DNA of 14,603 bases, from positions 1-14,603 of the forward strand of contig JAHWJJ010000047.1 of assembly GCA_019348475.1 (NCBI GenBank), in the 5' to 3' direction. This stretch comes from Gemmatimonadota bacterium (GTDB taxonomy: Bacteria; Gemmatimonadota; Gemmatimonadetes; Longimicrobiales; Longimicrobiaceae). The position numbers were made by a program, and so were the translations under genes. Of the stretch, positions 1 through 6,857 are shown piece after piece. Each line of letters opens with the position of its first letter. Position 1 is the stretch's first letter. The notes beneath the pieces were generated by a model that saw nothing but the letters and a program-made list of their open reading frames with translations, made no database searches and had not been told where the DNA came from.

Positions 1-328
1 CGCCTCCGAGCGCGAGCAGCGCTCCGCCTCCGAAGAGCGCCACGTTGCCCACCAGCAGGAGCAGGGTGCTCCACACCACCCGCGGGCGCCGCGCCTCGTC
101 CGGCTCGGCGAACCAGCAGACCGGCAGCGCGTTCCCCGCCCCCAGGCTGAACAGCCCGTTGCAGAACACGGTCACCAGCGCCAGCAGGGCCATCACCCCG
201 TAGTCCTCGGGGGCCAGGTAGCGGGTGAACAGCGGCAGGAGCAGAAAGGCCAGCATCCGGTTGACCACCACCCCCGCCCCGTACAGCGCGCTCCCCCGCG
301 CCAGCCCGCCGAGCGTGGTGCCGCTCAC
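1..328 (-). CDS. wzx: Wzx-type polysaccharide flippase, N-terminal part (runs off the left edge)
   Basis: I translated this by hand: an open frame of 109 codons that leaves the window at base 1. It starts with GTG at 328-326, and its first four bases (GTGA) overlap the TGA stop of the WbqC-family gene upstream, which points to translational coupling. The protein is hydrophobic from the outset. It contains SALYGAGVVVNRMLAFLLLP, then LFTRYLAPEDYG and a second hydrophobic run around VMALLALVTVFCNGLFSLG. This pattern, a first helix ending in LLLP followed by R-Y-L-x-P-x-x-Y-G, is typical of the oligosaccharide flippase (Wzx/MOP) family. Such proteins move undecaprenyl-linked repeat units across the inner membrane. 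Full-length relatives are about 400-500 residues with 12-14 membrane segments; about a quarter is visible. The only serious alternative is another MOP-superfamily exporter. Confidence 0.85.
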   Translation of the reverse strand, partial: MSGTTLGGLARGSALYGAGVVVNRMLAFLLLPLFTRYLAPEDYGVMALLALVTVFCNGLFSLGAGNALPVCWFAEPDEARRPRVVWSTLLLLVGNVALFGGGALLALGG

Positions 329-1062
329 CCCGCGCCGCCCGCGGGCCGCCCCTGGCCGCCCAGCAGCGCGCGCGTCCCCGCCGGCCCGCACCACATCAGC
401 GCGTCCACCACCGACAGCCCGGGGACGAACTCCGGCGCCCGCCCCTGCGGGTACGGCGCGGGGACAAACCCCTGGTACACCAGCTCCACCCCCGCCGCCG
501 AGAACTTTTCGTCTTCCTGGTACCCCTCCGCCCCGCCGCCGCACAGGTACGCCGTGCCGCCGGCCGCGCGCGTCATCCCGATCAGCAGCTCCGTGGCGGC
601 GCCCTCGGCCTGCAGCGTGGAGCCCCGCACCAGCTTTCCGGTGTCCAGCCCCAGCAGCCCGGCGACGCCGTGGATGGCGGCCGTGTTGAACTCCGCCAGC
701 GAGGCGGTGGGGTTGCCGATCCACTCCGACAGCGGCGGAAACACCTCGCCGAAGTGCGGCGCGCGCCCGTAGCTGGCCTGCAGGGTGCGCAGCAGCTTGT
801 CGCGCCACCGGCTAGAGTCGTCGATCTCCATCTCATGGATCATGCGCAGCCCCCGGCCGGCCCGCGCCACCGGCACCGTCACCCATCCGGGCCCGCCTCC
901 CACCAGCATCCGCACGCGGTTCACCCACGTCCCGGAGCTCGTCCGTGGGAACTGCGTGTTGTCCATCAGGACGAACACGTCGGCGCGGGCCAGCTTGTCG
1001 AACCAGCCCAGCCAGGGAAGGAAGTTGGGCTGGTGGATGGCCACAACGCGGCTATCCGGCAT
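325..1062 (-). CDS. WbqC-family protein
   Basis: A 245-residue protein. The N-terminal signature HQPNFLPWLGWFDKLARAD (about residues 10-28), followed by a hydrophobic strand and D-N-x-Q-F-x-R, is the hallmark of the WbqC-like family (named from E. coli O-antigen clusters). No biochemical function is firmly established for the family as far as I know, so I give none. There is no signal peptide or membrane segment, so it is probably cytoplasmic. The ATG at 1062 follows a strong GGAGG ribosome site a few bases upstream and overlaps the end of the GNAT gene by 11 bases. Its stop overlaps the flippase start by 4 bases. The C-terminus ends in a Gly/Ala/Arg-rich tail of little information. Its place between an acetyltransferase and the flippase suggests a part in making or modifying a sugar, possibly acyl transfer; that part is inference. 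Confidence 0.85.
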   Translation of the reverse strand: MPDSRVVAIHQPNFLPWLGWFDKLARADVFVLMDNTQFPRTSSGTWVNRVRMLVGGGPGWVTVPVARAGRGLRMIHEMEIDDSSRWRDKLLRTLQASYGRAPHFGEVFPPLSEWIGNPTASLAEFNTAAIHGVAGLLGLDTGKLVRGSTLQAEGAATELLIGMTRAAGGTAYLCGGGAEGYQEDEKFSAAGVELVYQGFVPAPYPQGRAPEFVPGLSVVDALMWCGPAGTRALLGGQGRPAGGAG

Positions 1063-1579
1063 GATCCTCCGCCAGAATCGACATCACCCGGACGTCGCGA
1101 TACCCCCCGTCGATGAACGCCGCCTGGCGCAGTACGCCCTCGTGGACCATCCCGGCCTTCTCATAGGCGCGGATGGCCGCCGCGTTGGAGTCGAACACGT
1201 GCAGGTAGACCCGGTTCAGGTTCAGGTCGCGAAAGGCGAAGTGCAGCAGCAGCCGCACGGCGTGCGTGCCAAAGCCCTTCCCCCGTTGCTCCCCCTGGCC
1301 GATGCGGATCTGCAGCTCGGCGGAGCGGTGCACGGGGTGAATGGAGTGCAGCTGGCACGAGCCGATCAGCCGGTCGCCCTCCACCCGGCGGATGCCGAAG
1401 ATCACCATGTCGGCGCGCCCGCGCACGGACTCGAACCACGCCCGGTGGGCCGCGTCGGTCACGGGGCGGTAGGCGCCGTTCTGGATCACCAGCTCGCGGT
1501 CGTTGATCCACTCGTACAGGGTGGCCGAGTCTTCCGCGCGCAGGGGCGCGAGCGTCACCGGGCCTTCCTGAAGCATCAT
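1052..1579 (-). CDS. GNAT-family N-acetyltransferase (RimJ/RimL or PseH-like)
   Basis: A 175-residue GNAT acetyltransferase. The N-terminal VTLAPLRAEDSATLYEWIND, the middle strand LIGSCQLHSIH and the acetyl-CoA loop QRGKGFG (residues 98-104), followed by a helix and NRVYLHVFDSNAAAIRAYEK, match the RimJ/RimL-like fold. In sugar clusters such proteins, for example PseH, acetylate a nucleotide-linked amino sugar. With a DegT aminotransferase two genes upstream, that is the likely role here, but the substrate is not shown. I chose the ATG at 1579. The next codon is also ATG, and the upstream deacetylase stop (TGA) lies inside this ATGATG, so the two genes are coupled. An ATG at 1591 is an alternative that adds four residues. 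A G-rich GGGGGA sits directly before the chosen codons, close for a Shine-Dalgarno, so the second ATG (1576) is equally possible. Confidence 0.82.
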   Translation of the reverse strand: MMLQEGPVTLAPLRAEDSATLYEWINDRELVIQNGAYRPVTDAAHRAWFESVRGRADMVIFGIRRVEGDRLIGSCQLHSIHPVHRSAELQIRIGQGEQRGKGFGTHAVRLLLHFAFRDLNLNRVYLHVFDSNAAAIRAYEKAGMVHEGVLRQAAFIDGGYRDVRVMSILAEDHAG

Positions 1580-2385
1580 TCCCCCGTGCATGCGGTGCCG
1601 GCGGGATCCGCGGCGGCGCCCACGTTCTGGCGCCCGGCGCGGCTCAGGAAGCCGTCGTACCAGTCCGCCGTGCGCAGCGCGCGGCCGTCGATGCAGCGCT
1701 GGATGCGCTCGCGCGGCGGCATCGGCGCGTCCTGCCACCACTCGGGGTGCGTAAGGACCTGCAGGCGCGCGTCCTCGCCCGCGCGCAGCACGTCCTCCAG
1801 CCGGCGGAAGCGCCAGTACCCGTTGGAGTCGGAGCAGTAGCCCACCTCTTCGCGGAAGCAGCGCGCGTACGTGTTGACCATCCCCGCGTAGCTCCACTCC
1901 TGGCACGAGAGGGTGAACGCGTCCGGGTTGTGGAACGAGAACACCTCCACCGGCGCGCCGAACGCGTCGGAGAGCAGGGCGCGCTCGGCCGCCAGCAGCG
2001 GCTCCATCTCGCGGCCGGCGCGGTCGCCGTAGTAGGCGGCGTCGAAGTGCAGCCCCAGCCGGTGCCCCGCCGACAGGATCCCCTGTACGCAGTCGGCCAC
2101 GGACCGTTCCAGCAGGTTGTAGAACTCGCTGTGCAGGTGCATGAAGTAGGTGGCCGAGACCCCCTCCTCCGCCTCGATCCGCGCCAGGCGCAGGGCGGAG
2201 TGCACGGACATGTCCACGTCGTGGCGCCACAGGACGAACGGCTCGTCCGCGGCGGAAATCTCCGTGTACGCGCGAAACCGGTACCGCTCCTTCGCCAACC
2301 GCAGCAGGCGCCGGTAGTTGTCGCGGGTAAAGTCCGCGTAGTGGTACCGCTCCGCCTCCGCGGCGCCCGTGGATGTCTGCTGCAC
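1576..2385 (-). CDS. NodB-like polysaccharide deacetylase family protein
   Basis: A 269-residue cytoplasmic-looking protein. It carries the motif WRHDVD (residues 53-58), then LGLHFD (110-115), SFHNPD (150-155) and LTHPE (211-215). The first resembles the Asp-Asp metal and base motif of carbohydrate esterase 4 (NodB) enzymes, and the later His residues fit the metal site and the C-terminal LxH motif. Proteins of this divergent type are frequent in O-antigen and capsule loci. Removal of an acyl group from an N-acyl sugar is likely, but the exact substrate is unknown. There is no signal peptide, so it would act on cytoplasmic nucleotide sugars or lipid-linked sugars rather than finished polymer. 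The start is GTG at 2385; no ATG is available near the N-terminus and the Shine-Dalgarno is poor, so an in-frame CTG start slightly upstream cannot be excluded. It is the first gene of the last block and overlaps the GNAT gene. Confidence 0.72.
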   Translation of the reverse strand: MQQTSTGAAEAERYHYADFTRDNYRRLLRLAKERYRFRAYTEISAADEPFVLWRHDVDMSVHSALRLARIEAEEGVSATYFMHLHSEFYNLLERSVADCVQGILSAGHRLGLHFDAAYYGDRAGREMEPLLAAERALLSDAFGAPVEVFSFHNPDAFTLSCQEWSYAGMVNTYARCFREEVGYCSDSNGYWRFRRLEDVLRAGEDARLQVLTHPEWWQDAPMPPRERIQRCIDGRALRTADWYDGFLSRAGRQNVGAAADPAGTACTGE

Positions 2386-2413
2386 CTGGTTCAGCGGCCC
2401 TTTCAGGCGGTGG

Positions 2414-2436
2414 GCGGATTCCGGACCGGAATCCGC
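2414..2436. repeat. 23-bp perfect palindrome (11+1+11), possible operator
   Basis: GCGGATTCCGG and its exact reverse complement CCGGAATCCGC flank a single central A. It lies 29 to 51 bases upstream of the deacetylase GTG. A perfect dyad with no real loop is better suited to binding a dimeric regulator than to forming an RNA hairpin, and there is no U-run after it on the transcribed strand, so a simple terminator is unlikely. The 9-base core CGGATTCCG occurs again at 2623-2631. Regulator binding is inference. Confidence 0.5.
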
Positions 2437-2450
2437 TCAGGTTCGGTTCA

Positions 2451-2473
2451 GCGCGCCGCGCGTTCCGGCGCGC
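2451..2473. repeat. Inverted repeat, 8-bp arms
   Basis: GCGCGCCG at 2451-2458 pairs with CGGCGCGC at 2466-2473 across a 7-base loop. It lies 14 bp from the 23-bp palindrome and upstream of the deacetylase. In the direction of transcription the T-rich stretch comes before the stem, not after, so this is not an intrinsic terminator for the minus-strand genes. It may simply reflect high GC. Confidence 0.4.
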
Positions 2474-2733
2474 TCGTACGCGATCGAAAAAACAGCTTTC
2501 AGACGGAGCAAACGGAGGAAAGGGAATGCATCCAACCCTCGTCTGGAGTCCCTCTGGGTGTCTGTTCCTCCGTGTGACGTTCTTCTGCCACGGCCCGACG
2601 TCGACGAGGATCCGGACGACGACGGATTCCGCGAACGCGGAGGGCCGGGCCACGGGCGCGGACGAAAGGCGCCGATGCACCCGCCGCACGGCCCGCCCAG
2701 CCCTTCGCCTCCGCGCCCCGGCGCAGGCCGGGA

Positions 2734-3921
2734 TCAGCCCGCCAGCGCCCCCGCGGTGCTGGCGAGCTCCGCGTGCAGCGCGTCCACCACCTGCCGGCTC
2801 TCCTCGTCCGTCATCCCCGCGTACAGCGGCAGGGTGATGGACATGCGCTCGGCCATGTACGCGTTGGGGTAGTCCTCCGGCCGGATGCCGTACTTCTGCG
2901 CGTAGTAGTGCAGGTGCGGCGGGGCGTGCGTACCCTGCCGGGTGACGATGCCGTTCTCCTCCATCGCCGCCATCATGGCGTTGCGCTGCTCGAAGACGGC
3001 GTCGCACGCTTCCAGCGTGGCGTCCTCGGGCCGGAACCAGGTCACGTACGACTGGTAGCCGTGCACGTAATCGGGGTGGCGGAAGGGAAGCCGCAGCCAC
3101 TCCACGTCGGCCAGCAGCGCGTCGTAGCGGGCGGCGGCGGCGCGGCGCTCGGCCATGATCCACTCGGCCTTGGCCATCTGCGACACGCCCAGGGCGCCCT
3201 GGATGTCCGTCATCCGGTAGTTGAAGCCCACCTCGTGGTACTCCGCGAGGAGGAACGAGTACTTCTGCTCGTGGCGCTCCAGGTCCGACCGGCTGGCGCC
3301 GTGGTCGCGCAGCGTGCGCGCGTGCGTGGCCTGCGCCGCGTCGCGCGTCAGGATCATCCCCCCCTCGCCGGTGGTGATGGCCTTGCGCGGGTGGAACGAG
3401 AACACGCCGAAGTCGCCGAACGTCCCCGTGTGCGCGCCCTGGTACCAGGCGTCGAACGAGCACGCCGCGTCCTCCACCACGAAGAGCCCGTGGCGCTGGG
3501 CGATCTCCATCACCGGCGCCATGTCGGCCGAGAGCCCGAACATGTGCACGGGGATGATCCCCACCGTGCGCGGCGTGATGTACCGCTCGATCTGCGCGGG
3601 GTCGATGTTGAAGGTGCGCGGGTCGATGTCGACGAACACCGGCTTCGCGCCCATGTACTCCACGCAGTTGGCCGTGGCCACCCAGGTGAACGCCGGCACC
3701 AGCACCTCGTCCCCCGGCTTTACCCCGAGCGCCGCCATGGCGATGTGCAGCCCGGTGGTGCACGACGACACCGCCACCGCGTGCGGCGCCCGCGCCATGG
3801 CGGCGAAGCGGTCCTCGAACTCCTTCACGAAGCGGCCCTGCACCACCCACCCGGACTTGAGGGGCTCCTGGATGATGGCGAGGTCCGACTCGTCGAAAAT
3901 GGCCCTGGTGATCGGGATCAT
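2734..3921 (-). CDS. DegT/DnrJ/EryC1-family PLP-dependent sugar aminotransferase
   Basis: A 395-residue fold-type I aminotransferase of the sugar-acting DegT/DnrJ/EryC1/StrS family. It shows GRFVKEFEDRFA near the N-terminus, SSCTTGLHIAMAALGVKPGD (about 52-71), the PLP-ring Asp in VVEDAACSFDA (D151), and the Schiff-base lysine in SFHPRKAITTGEGG (K180). It would transfer an amino group, usually from glutamate, to a keto group on a nucleotide sugar. It is a different subtype from the WbpE-like enzyme in this window. No 4,6-dehydratase is visible, so its keto-sugar supplier must lie outside. The ATG at 3921 overlaps the AsnB stop by four bases (ATGA) and has CAGGAG just upstream. The much longer open frame reaching upstream is a shadow of AsnB. 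The GNAT and deacetylase genes after the gap probably act on the same sugar; that is inference. Confidence 0.9.
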   Translation of the reverse strand: MIPITRAIFDESDLAIIQEPLKSGWVVQGRFVKEFEDRFAAMARAPHAVAVSSCTTGLHIAMAALGVKPGDEVLVPAFTWVATANCVEYMGAKPVFVDIDPRTFNIDPAQIERYITPRTVGIIPVHMFGLSADMAPVMEIAQRHGLFVVEDAACSFDAWYQGAHTGTFGDFGVFSFHPRKAITTGEGGMILTRDAAQATHARTLRDHGASRSDLERHEQKYSFLLAEYHEVGFNYRMTDIQGALGVSQMAKAEWIMAERRAAAARYDALLADVEWLRLPFRHPDYVHGYQSYVTWFRPEDATLEACDAVFEQRNAMMAAMEENGIVTRQGTHAPPHLHYYAQKYGIRPEDYPNAYMAERMSITLPLYAGMTDEESRQVVDALHAELASTAGALAG

Positions 3922-5831
3922 GTGCTCCTGCCGATGGCGCCCGGGGGAAGCTGGCCGTCGAGAAAGGTGCGGCACCACCACTCGAAGCAGACCAGCGACC
4001 AGATCAGCAGGCGCCGGTTCTGCTGACCCGTAAAGTGCTCGTTCAACAGCGAGCGCACCGTGTCCGGCTGGACGTAGTCGTAGATGCGCGCCCGCCTGTC
4101 GTCGAAGAGGTTCTTGATGTACTCGATGCTCTCGCCCTTGAACCAGCTGGCGTCCGGGGCCGAGAAGCCCTGCTTGGCCCCGCCCGCGTAGCCGGGGGGC
4201 ACGTACCGCTCCAGCGCGCGGCGCAGGATCAGCTTGCCGTCGCCCGTCTCGTTGTAGTACTGCTCCGTCTTGGGGCCGGGCGCGTTCTCGTTCAGCCGCA
4301 CGATGTGGCTCAGGTTGCGCAGCTTGTAGCGCACCGGCACCCGTAGGGCGAAATCCACCAGGTCGTTGTCCAGGAACGGGACCCGCGTCTCCAGCCCGTG
4401 CGCCATGCTGAGCTTGTCCTCCACCACCAGCAGGCCGTGCAGGAAGGTCTTGATCTCGAAGTACAGCGACCGGTTGACGTAGTCCTCCGGCCCCGACACC
4501 GAGAACGCGTTGCCGTTCATGACCGAGCGGAAGACCCCCGACGTGGGATGGCCGTTCACCGCCGGGTGCAGCGCCGGCTGAAAGAAGCTCGGCTTGAGCG
4601 AGTCCGGGATCAGCCGCTGCCAGTACCGGTAGTACTTCTCCAGGTAGTGTTCGGCGTCGTCGTTCACCACCGCGCGGTAGTAGCGCCACGGGTACCCCGC
4701 GAACAGCTCGTCGCCCCCCGCGCCCGACATCACCACCTTCACGAAGCGCGAGGCCAGCCGCGACACGTAGAAATTGGGGTAGCTCTGCCCCACCCGCAGG
4801 TCTTCCAGGTGCCAGATCAGCTGCGGCATCACCCGCTCCATGTCGCCCGCCTTGAGCACCACCTCGTAGTGCTCCGTCTTGTAGGCGTTGGACAGGAACT
4901 CTGCCCGGGTGCGCTCGTCGAACGCCAGCTCCAGCCCCGACGCCGACGACAGGTCGAAGCCGCCGGTGAAGGTCTTCAGGTGGGGCAGGTTGCGCGCGGA
5001 GATGCAGGTCACGCTCCCCGAGTCGATCCCCCCGCTCAGGTACGATCCCACCTCCACGTCGGCCACCAGCTGGCGCTGCACGGCCTGCTCGAACAGGCGG
5101 TGCAGCTCCTCCACGCACTCCTCCTCGTCCAGCGACGGGTCTTCGCTGAAGTCGTAGTCCCAGTACCTGCGCGTCCGCAGCGTCTCCGGGTCACCCGCCC
5201 GCACCGACAGAATGGTGGCGGGGGGGAGGAGCTTCACCCCGTCGAACAGGGTGAGGTCGGAAAAGACGTTCTGGAACGAGAAGTACTCGTTCAGCGCCGG
5301 CACGCAGACCGAGGCGGACACCGCCGGGTGCTGCAGCAGCGCCTTGACCTCGCTGCCGAAGAGCAGGTGCGGTCCGCGGAACCAGTAGTACAGCGGCTTT
5401 ACGCCGTAGCGGTCGCGCACCAGGAACAGCGTCCTGCGGCGCGCGTCCCAGAGGGCGAAGGCGAACATGCCGTTCAGCCGGTTCACGCACGCCTCGCCCC
5501 ACTCGGCCCACGCCGCCAGCAGCACCTCGGTGTCGGTGCGCGACCGGAAGGCGTGGCCGCGCGCCTCCAGCTCCACCCGCAGGTTCTGGAAGTTGTAGAT
5601 CTCGCCGTTGTACGTGAGCACCAGCGACCCGTCCGCGCTCTGCATGGGCTGGTGGCCCAGCGGCGACAGGTCGATGATGGACAGGCGGCGGTGTCCGAAC
5701 CCCAGGCTGGAGTCGGTCCAGATGCCGTCGCCGTCGGGGCCGCGGTGGCGCACCGCGTCCGTCATGCGCTGCAGCACCGGGACGGAGACGGGGCTGCCGT
5801 CCAGGTTCAGGATGCCGGTGATTCCGCACAT
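3918..5831 (-). CDS. asnB: AsnB-type glutamine amidotransferase (asparagine synthase family)
   Basis: A 637-residue protein with both domains of glutamine-hydrolysing asparagine synthetase. The N-terminal amidotransferase domain starts MCGITGILN, with Cys2 as nucleophile after Met removal, then RHRGPDG (28-34), LTYNGEIYN (72-80) and RDRYGVKPLYY (139-149). The synthetase domain has the ATP-binding SGGIDS loop (266-271) and later VVMSGAGGDELFAGYPW and LETRVPFLDNDLVDFA. Glutamine provides ammonia that is attached to a carboxylate activated as an adenylate. Many such genes in surface-polysaccharide loci (P. aeruginosa WbpS, Bordetella WbmE) are thought to amidate uronic acids rather than aspartate. 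With uronic-acid synthesis genes nearby, I favour a uronamide-forming role, but sequence alone does not distinguish it from asparagine synthesis. It starts 16 bp after the epimerase and overlaps the next aminotransferase by 4 bp. Confidence 0.9.
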   Translation of the reverse strand: MCGITGILNLDGSPVSVPVLQRMTDAVRHRGPDGDGIWTDSSLGFGHRRLSIIDLSPLGHQPMQSADGSLVLTYNGEIYNFQNLRVELEARGHAFRSRTDTEVLLAAWAEWGEACVNRLNGMFAFALWDARRRTLFLVRDRYGVKPLYYWFRGPHLLFGSEVKALLQHPAVSASVCVPALNEYFSFQNVFSDLTLFDGVKLLPPATILSVRAGDPETLRTRRYWDYDFSEDPSLDEEECVEELHRLFEQAVQRQLVADVEVGSYLSGGIDSGSVTCISARNLPHLKTFTGGFDLSSASGLELAFDERTRAEFLSNAYKTEHYEVVLKAGDMERVMPQLIWHLEDLRVGQSYPNFYVSRLASRFVKVVMSGAGGDELFAGYPWRYYRAVVNDDAEHYLEKYYRYWQRLIPDSLKPSFFQPALHPAVNGHPTSGVFRSVMNGNAFSVSGPEDYVNRSLYFEIKTFLHGLLVVEDKLSMAHGLETRVPFLDNDLVDFALRVPVRYKLRNLSHIVRLNENAPGPKTEQYYNETGDGKLILRRALERYVPPGYAGGAKQGFSAPDASWFKGESIEYIKNLFDDRRARIYDYVQPDTVRSLLNEHFTGQQNRRLLIWSLVCFEWWCRTFLDGQLPPGAIGRST

Positions 5832-5847
5832 GGTACCGCCGGGGCCG

Positions 5848-6837
5848 TCAGGCCCGGCTGGCGCGCTCGGCGACCAGCTGGCGGTGGGCGTCGCGCCACT
5901 CGATGAGCTTCGCCAGCCCCTCGCGCAGCTCCACCGTGGTGCGGAACCCGATCTCGCGCTCCGCCTTCTCGGTGCTGCCGATGCGGTTGGTCACGAACGT
6001 TTTTCCCGCCGGCTCGTACTGGATGGACTGGTCCGAGCCCGTGAGCTCCAGCACCATCTCGGCCAGCTCGCGAAGCGAGGTGCGGGTGCCGCTCCCCACG
6101 TTGTAGAAGTGGTCGCTGGCGTCGCTCTTGAGCGCGCACACGTTTGCGCGCGCGCAGTCGGTCACGTAGATGAAGTCGTACGCCTGCGAGCCGTCGCCGT
6201 ACAGCACCGGCGGCAGCCCCTGGTCCAGGCGGTCCAGCATCTTCATGATCACGGCGATGTAGGTGCCCTTGTAGTCCTGCCGGGCGCCGTACACGTTCAT
6301 GTACCGCATCCCCACGTACGGCAGGCCGTAGCGGTCGTTGAAGGCGCGGCACATGGCCTCGCCCGCGATCTTGCTGGCGCCGTAGAAGGTGCGGTTGTTG
6401 AACGGGTGGTCCTCCGTCATGGGGATCTCCACCGCGTCACCGTACACCGACGCCGACGACGAGTACACCAGCCGCTCGATCGAGTGGTCGCGGCAGGCCT
6501 CGAGCACGTTGAAGGTGCCGCGTATGTTCACCTCGAAGGCGCTGCGGGGGTAGTCGTAGCACTGCAGCAGCCAGAGCGCCGCCAGGTGCACCACCATCTG
6601 GCTCTCCCCGACCGCCGCGGAGAGGATGTCGGTGTGCAGGATGTCGCCGCCCACCTCGAACACGCGCACGCGCGGGTCCGCCAGCGCCTGCTCCAGGTTG
6701 TCGCGCCCGCCGCGCGCGAAGTTGTCGTAGACGATGACCTGCCCAACGTCTTCCTTCAGCAGCTCGTCCACCACGTGCGAGCCGATGAAGCCCGCACCGC
6801 CGATCACCAGCACGTTCTTGCCGCGAATATCCGCCAT
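5848..6837 (-). CDS. NAD-dependent SDR nucleotide-sugar epimerase
   Basis: A 329-residue extended short-chain dehydrogenase/reductase. The nucleotide-binding motif GGAGFIGS is at residues 13-20, the active-site serines are in YSSSASVYGD (125-134), and the catalytic pair is Y152/K156 in FYGASK. Acidic D38 after the second strand favours NAD(H). Its size and the RYMNVYGARQ and DFIYVTDCA segments match UDP-glucose/UDP-HexNAc 4-epimerases rather than 4,6-dehydratases. From memory the ALWLLQCYDYPRSAFEVN segment resembles the Bordetella WbmF/WbmG group of epimerases acting on 2,3-diacetamido uronic acids; I could not align it. With AsnB immediately downstream it could convert a gluco-uronic acid to the galacto form. 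The start is ATG at 6837, 20 bp after the flavoprotein stop. Ordinary UDP-GlcNAc or UDP-Glc 4-epimerase activity is the main alternative. Confidence 0.87.
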   Translation of the reverse strand: MADIRGKNVLVIGGAGFIGSHVVDELLKEDVGQVIVYDNFARGGRDNLEQALADPRVRVFEVGGDILHTDILSAAVGESQMVVHLAALWLLQCYDYPRSAFEVNIRGTFNVLEACRDHSIERLVYSSSASVYGDAVEIPMTEDHPFNNRTFYGASKIAGEAMCRAFNDRYGLPYVGMRYMNVYGARQDYKGTYIAVIMKMLDRLDQGLPPVLYGDGSQAYDFIYVTDCARANVCALKSDASDHFYNVGSGTRTSLRELAEMVLELTGSDQSIQYEPAGKTFVTNRIGSTEKAEREIGFRTTVELREGLAKLIEWRDAHRQLVAERASRA

Positions 6838-6857
6838 TACCGGGAGCTCGTCAGATT

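Larger units (their letters stand above)
2386..2733. other. Intergenic region with palindromes and lower-GC stretch, no gene seen
   Basis: This 348-bp gap separates the second DegT aminotransferase from the deacetylase. I see no convincing protein in any frame; the frames through it are extensions or shadows of neighbouring genes. The part around 2490-2590 is visibly less GC-rich than its surroundings and is the most plausible site for a promoter serving the deacetylase block, but I found no good -35/-10 pair. Two palindromes lie between it and the deacetylase start (listed separately). The stretch at 2550-2590, with CTCCGTGTGACGTTCTTC, looks like the degenerate dispersed intergenic repeats of high-GC bacteria; that is an impression only. 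Confidence 0.6.

Noticed and set aside
1747..2577. Long plus-strand open frames opposite nearly every gene (for example 1747-2577, 2773-4026, 4398-5906, 6957-8189, 11531-13615)
   Set aside because: They mirror the minus-strand genes; their translations are Arg/Val/His/Pro-rich with no domain motifs, as expected from the antisense of GC-rich codons.
2550..2740. Intrinsic terminator after the second DegT gene
   Set aside because: I found no GC stem followed by a U-run in the transcribed direction; the only T-run (near 2487-2492) has no stem before it.
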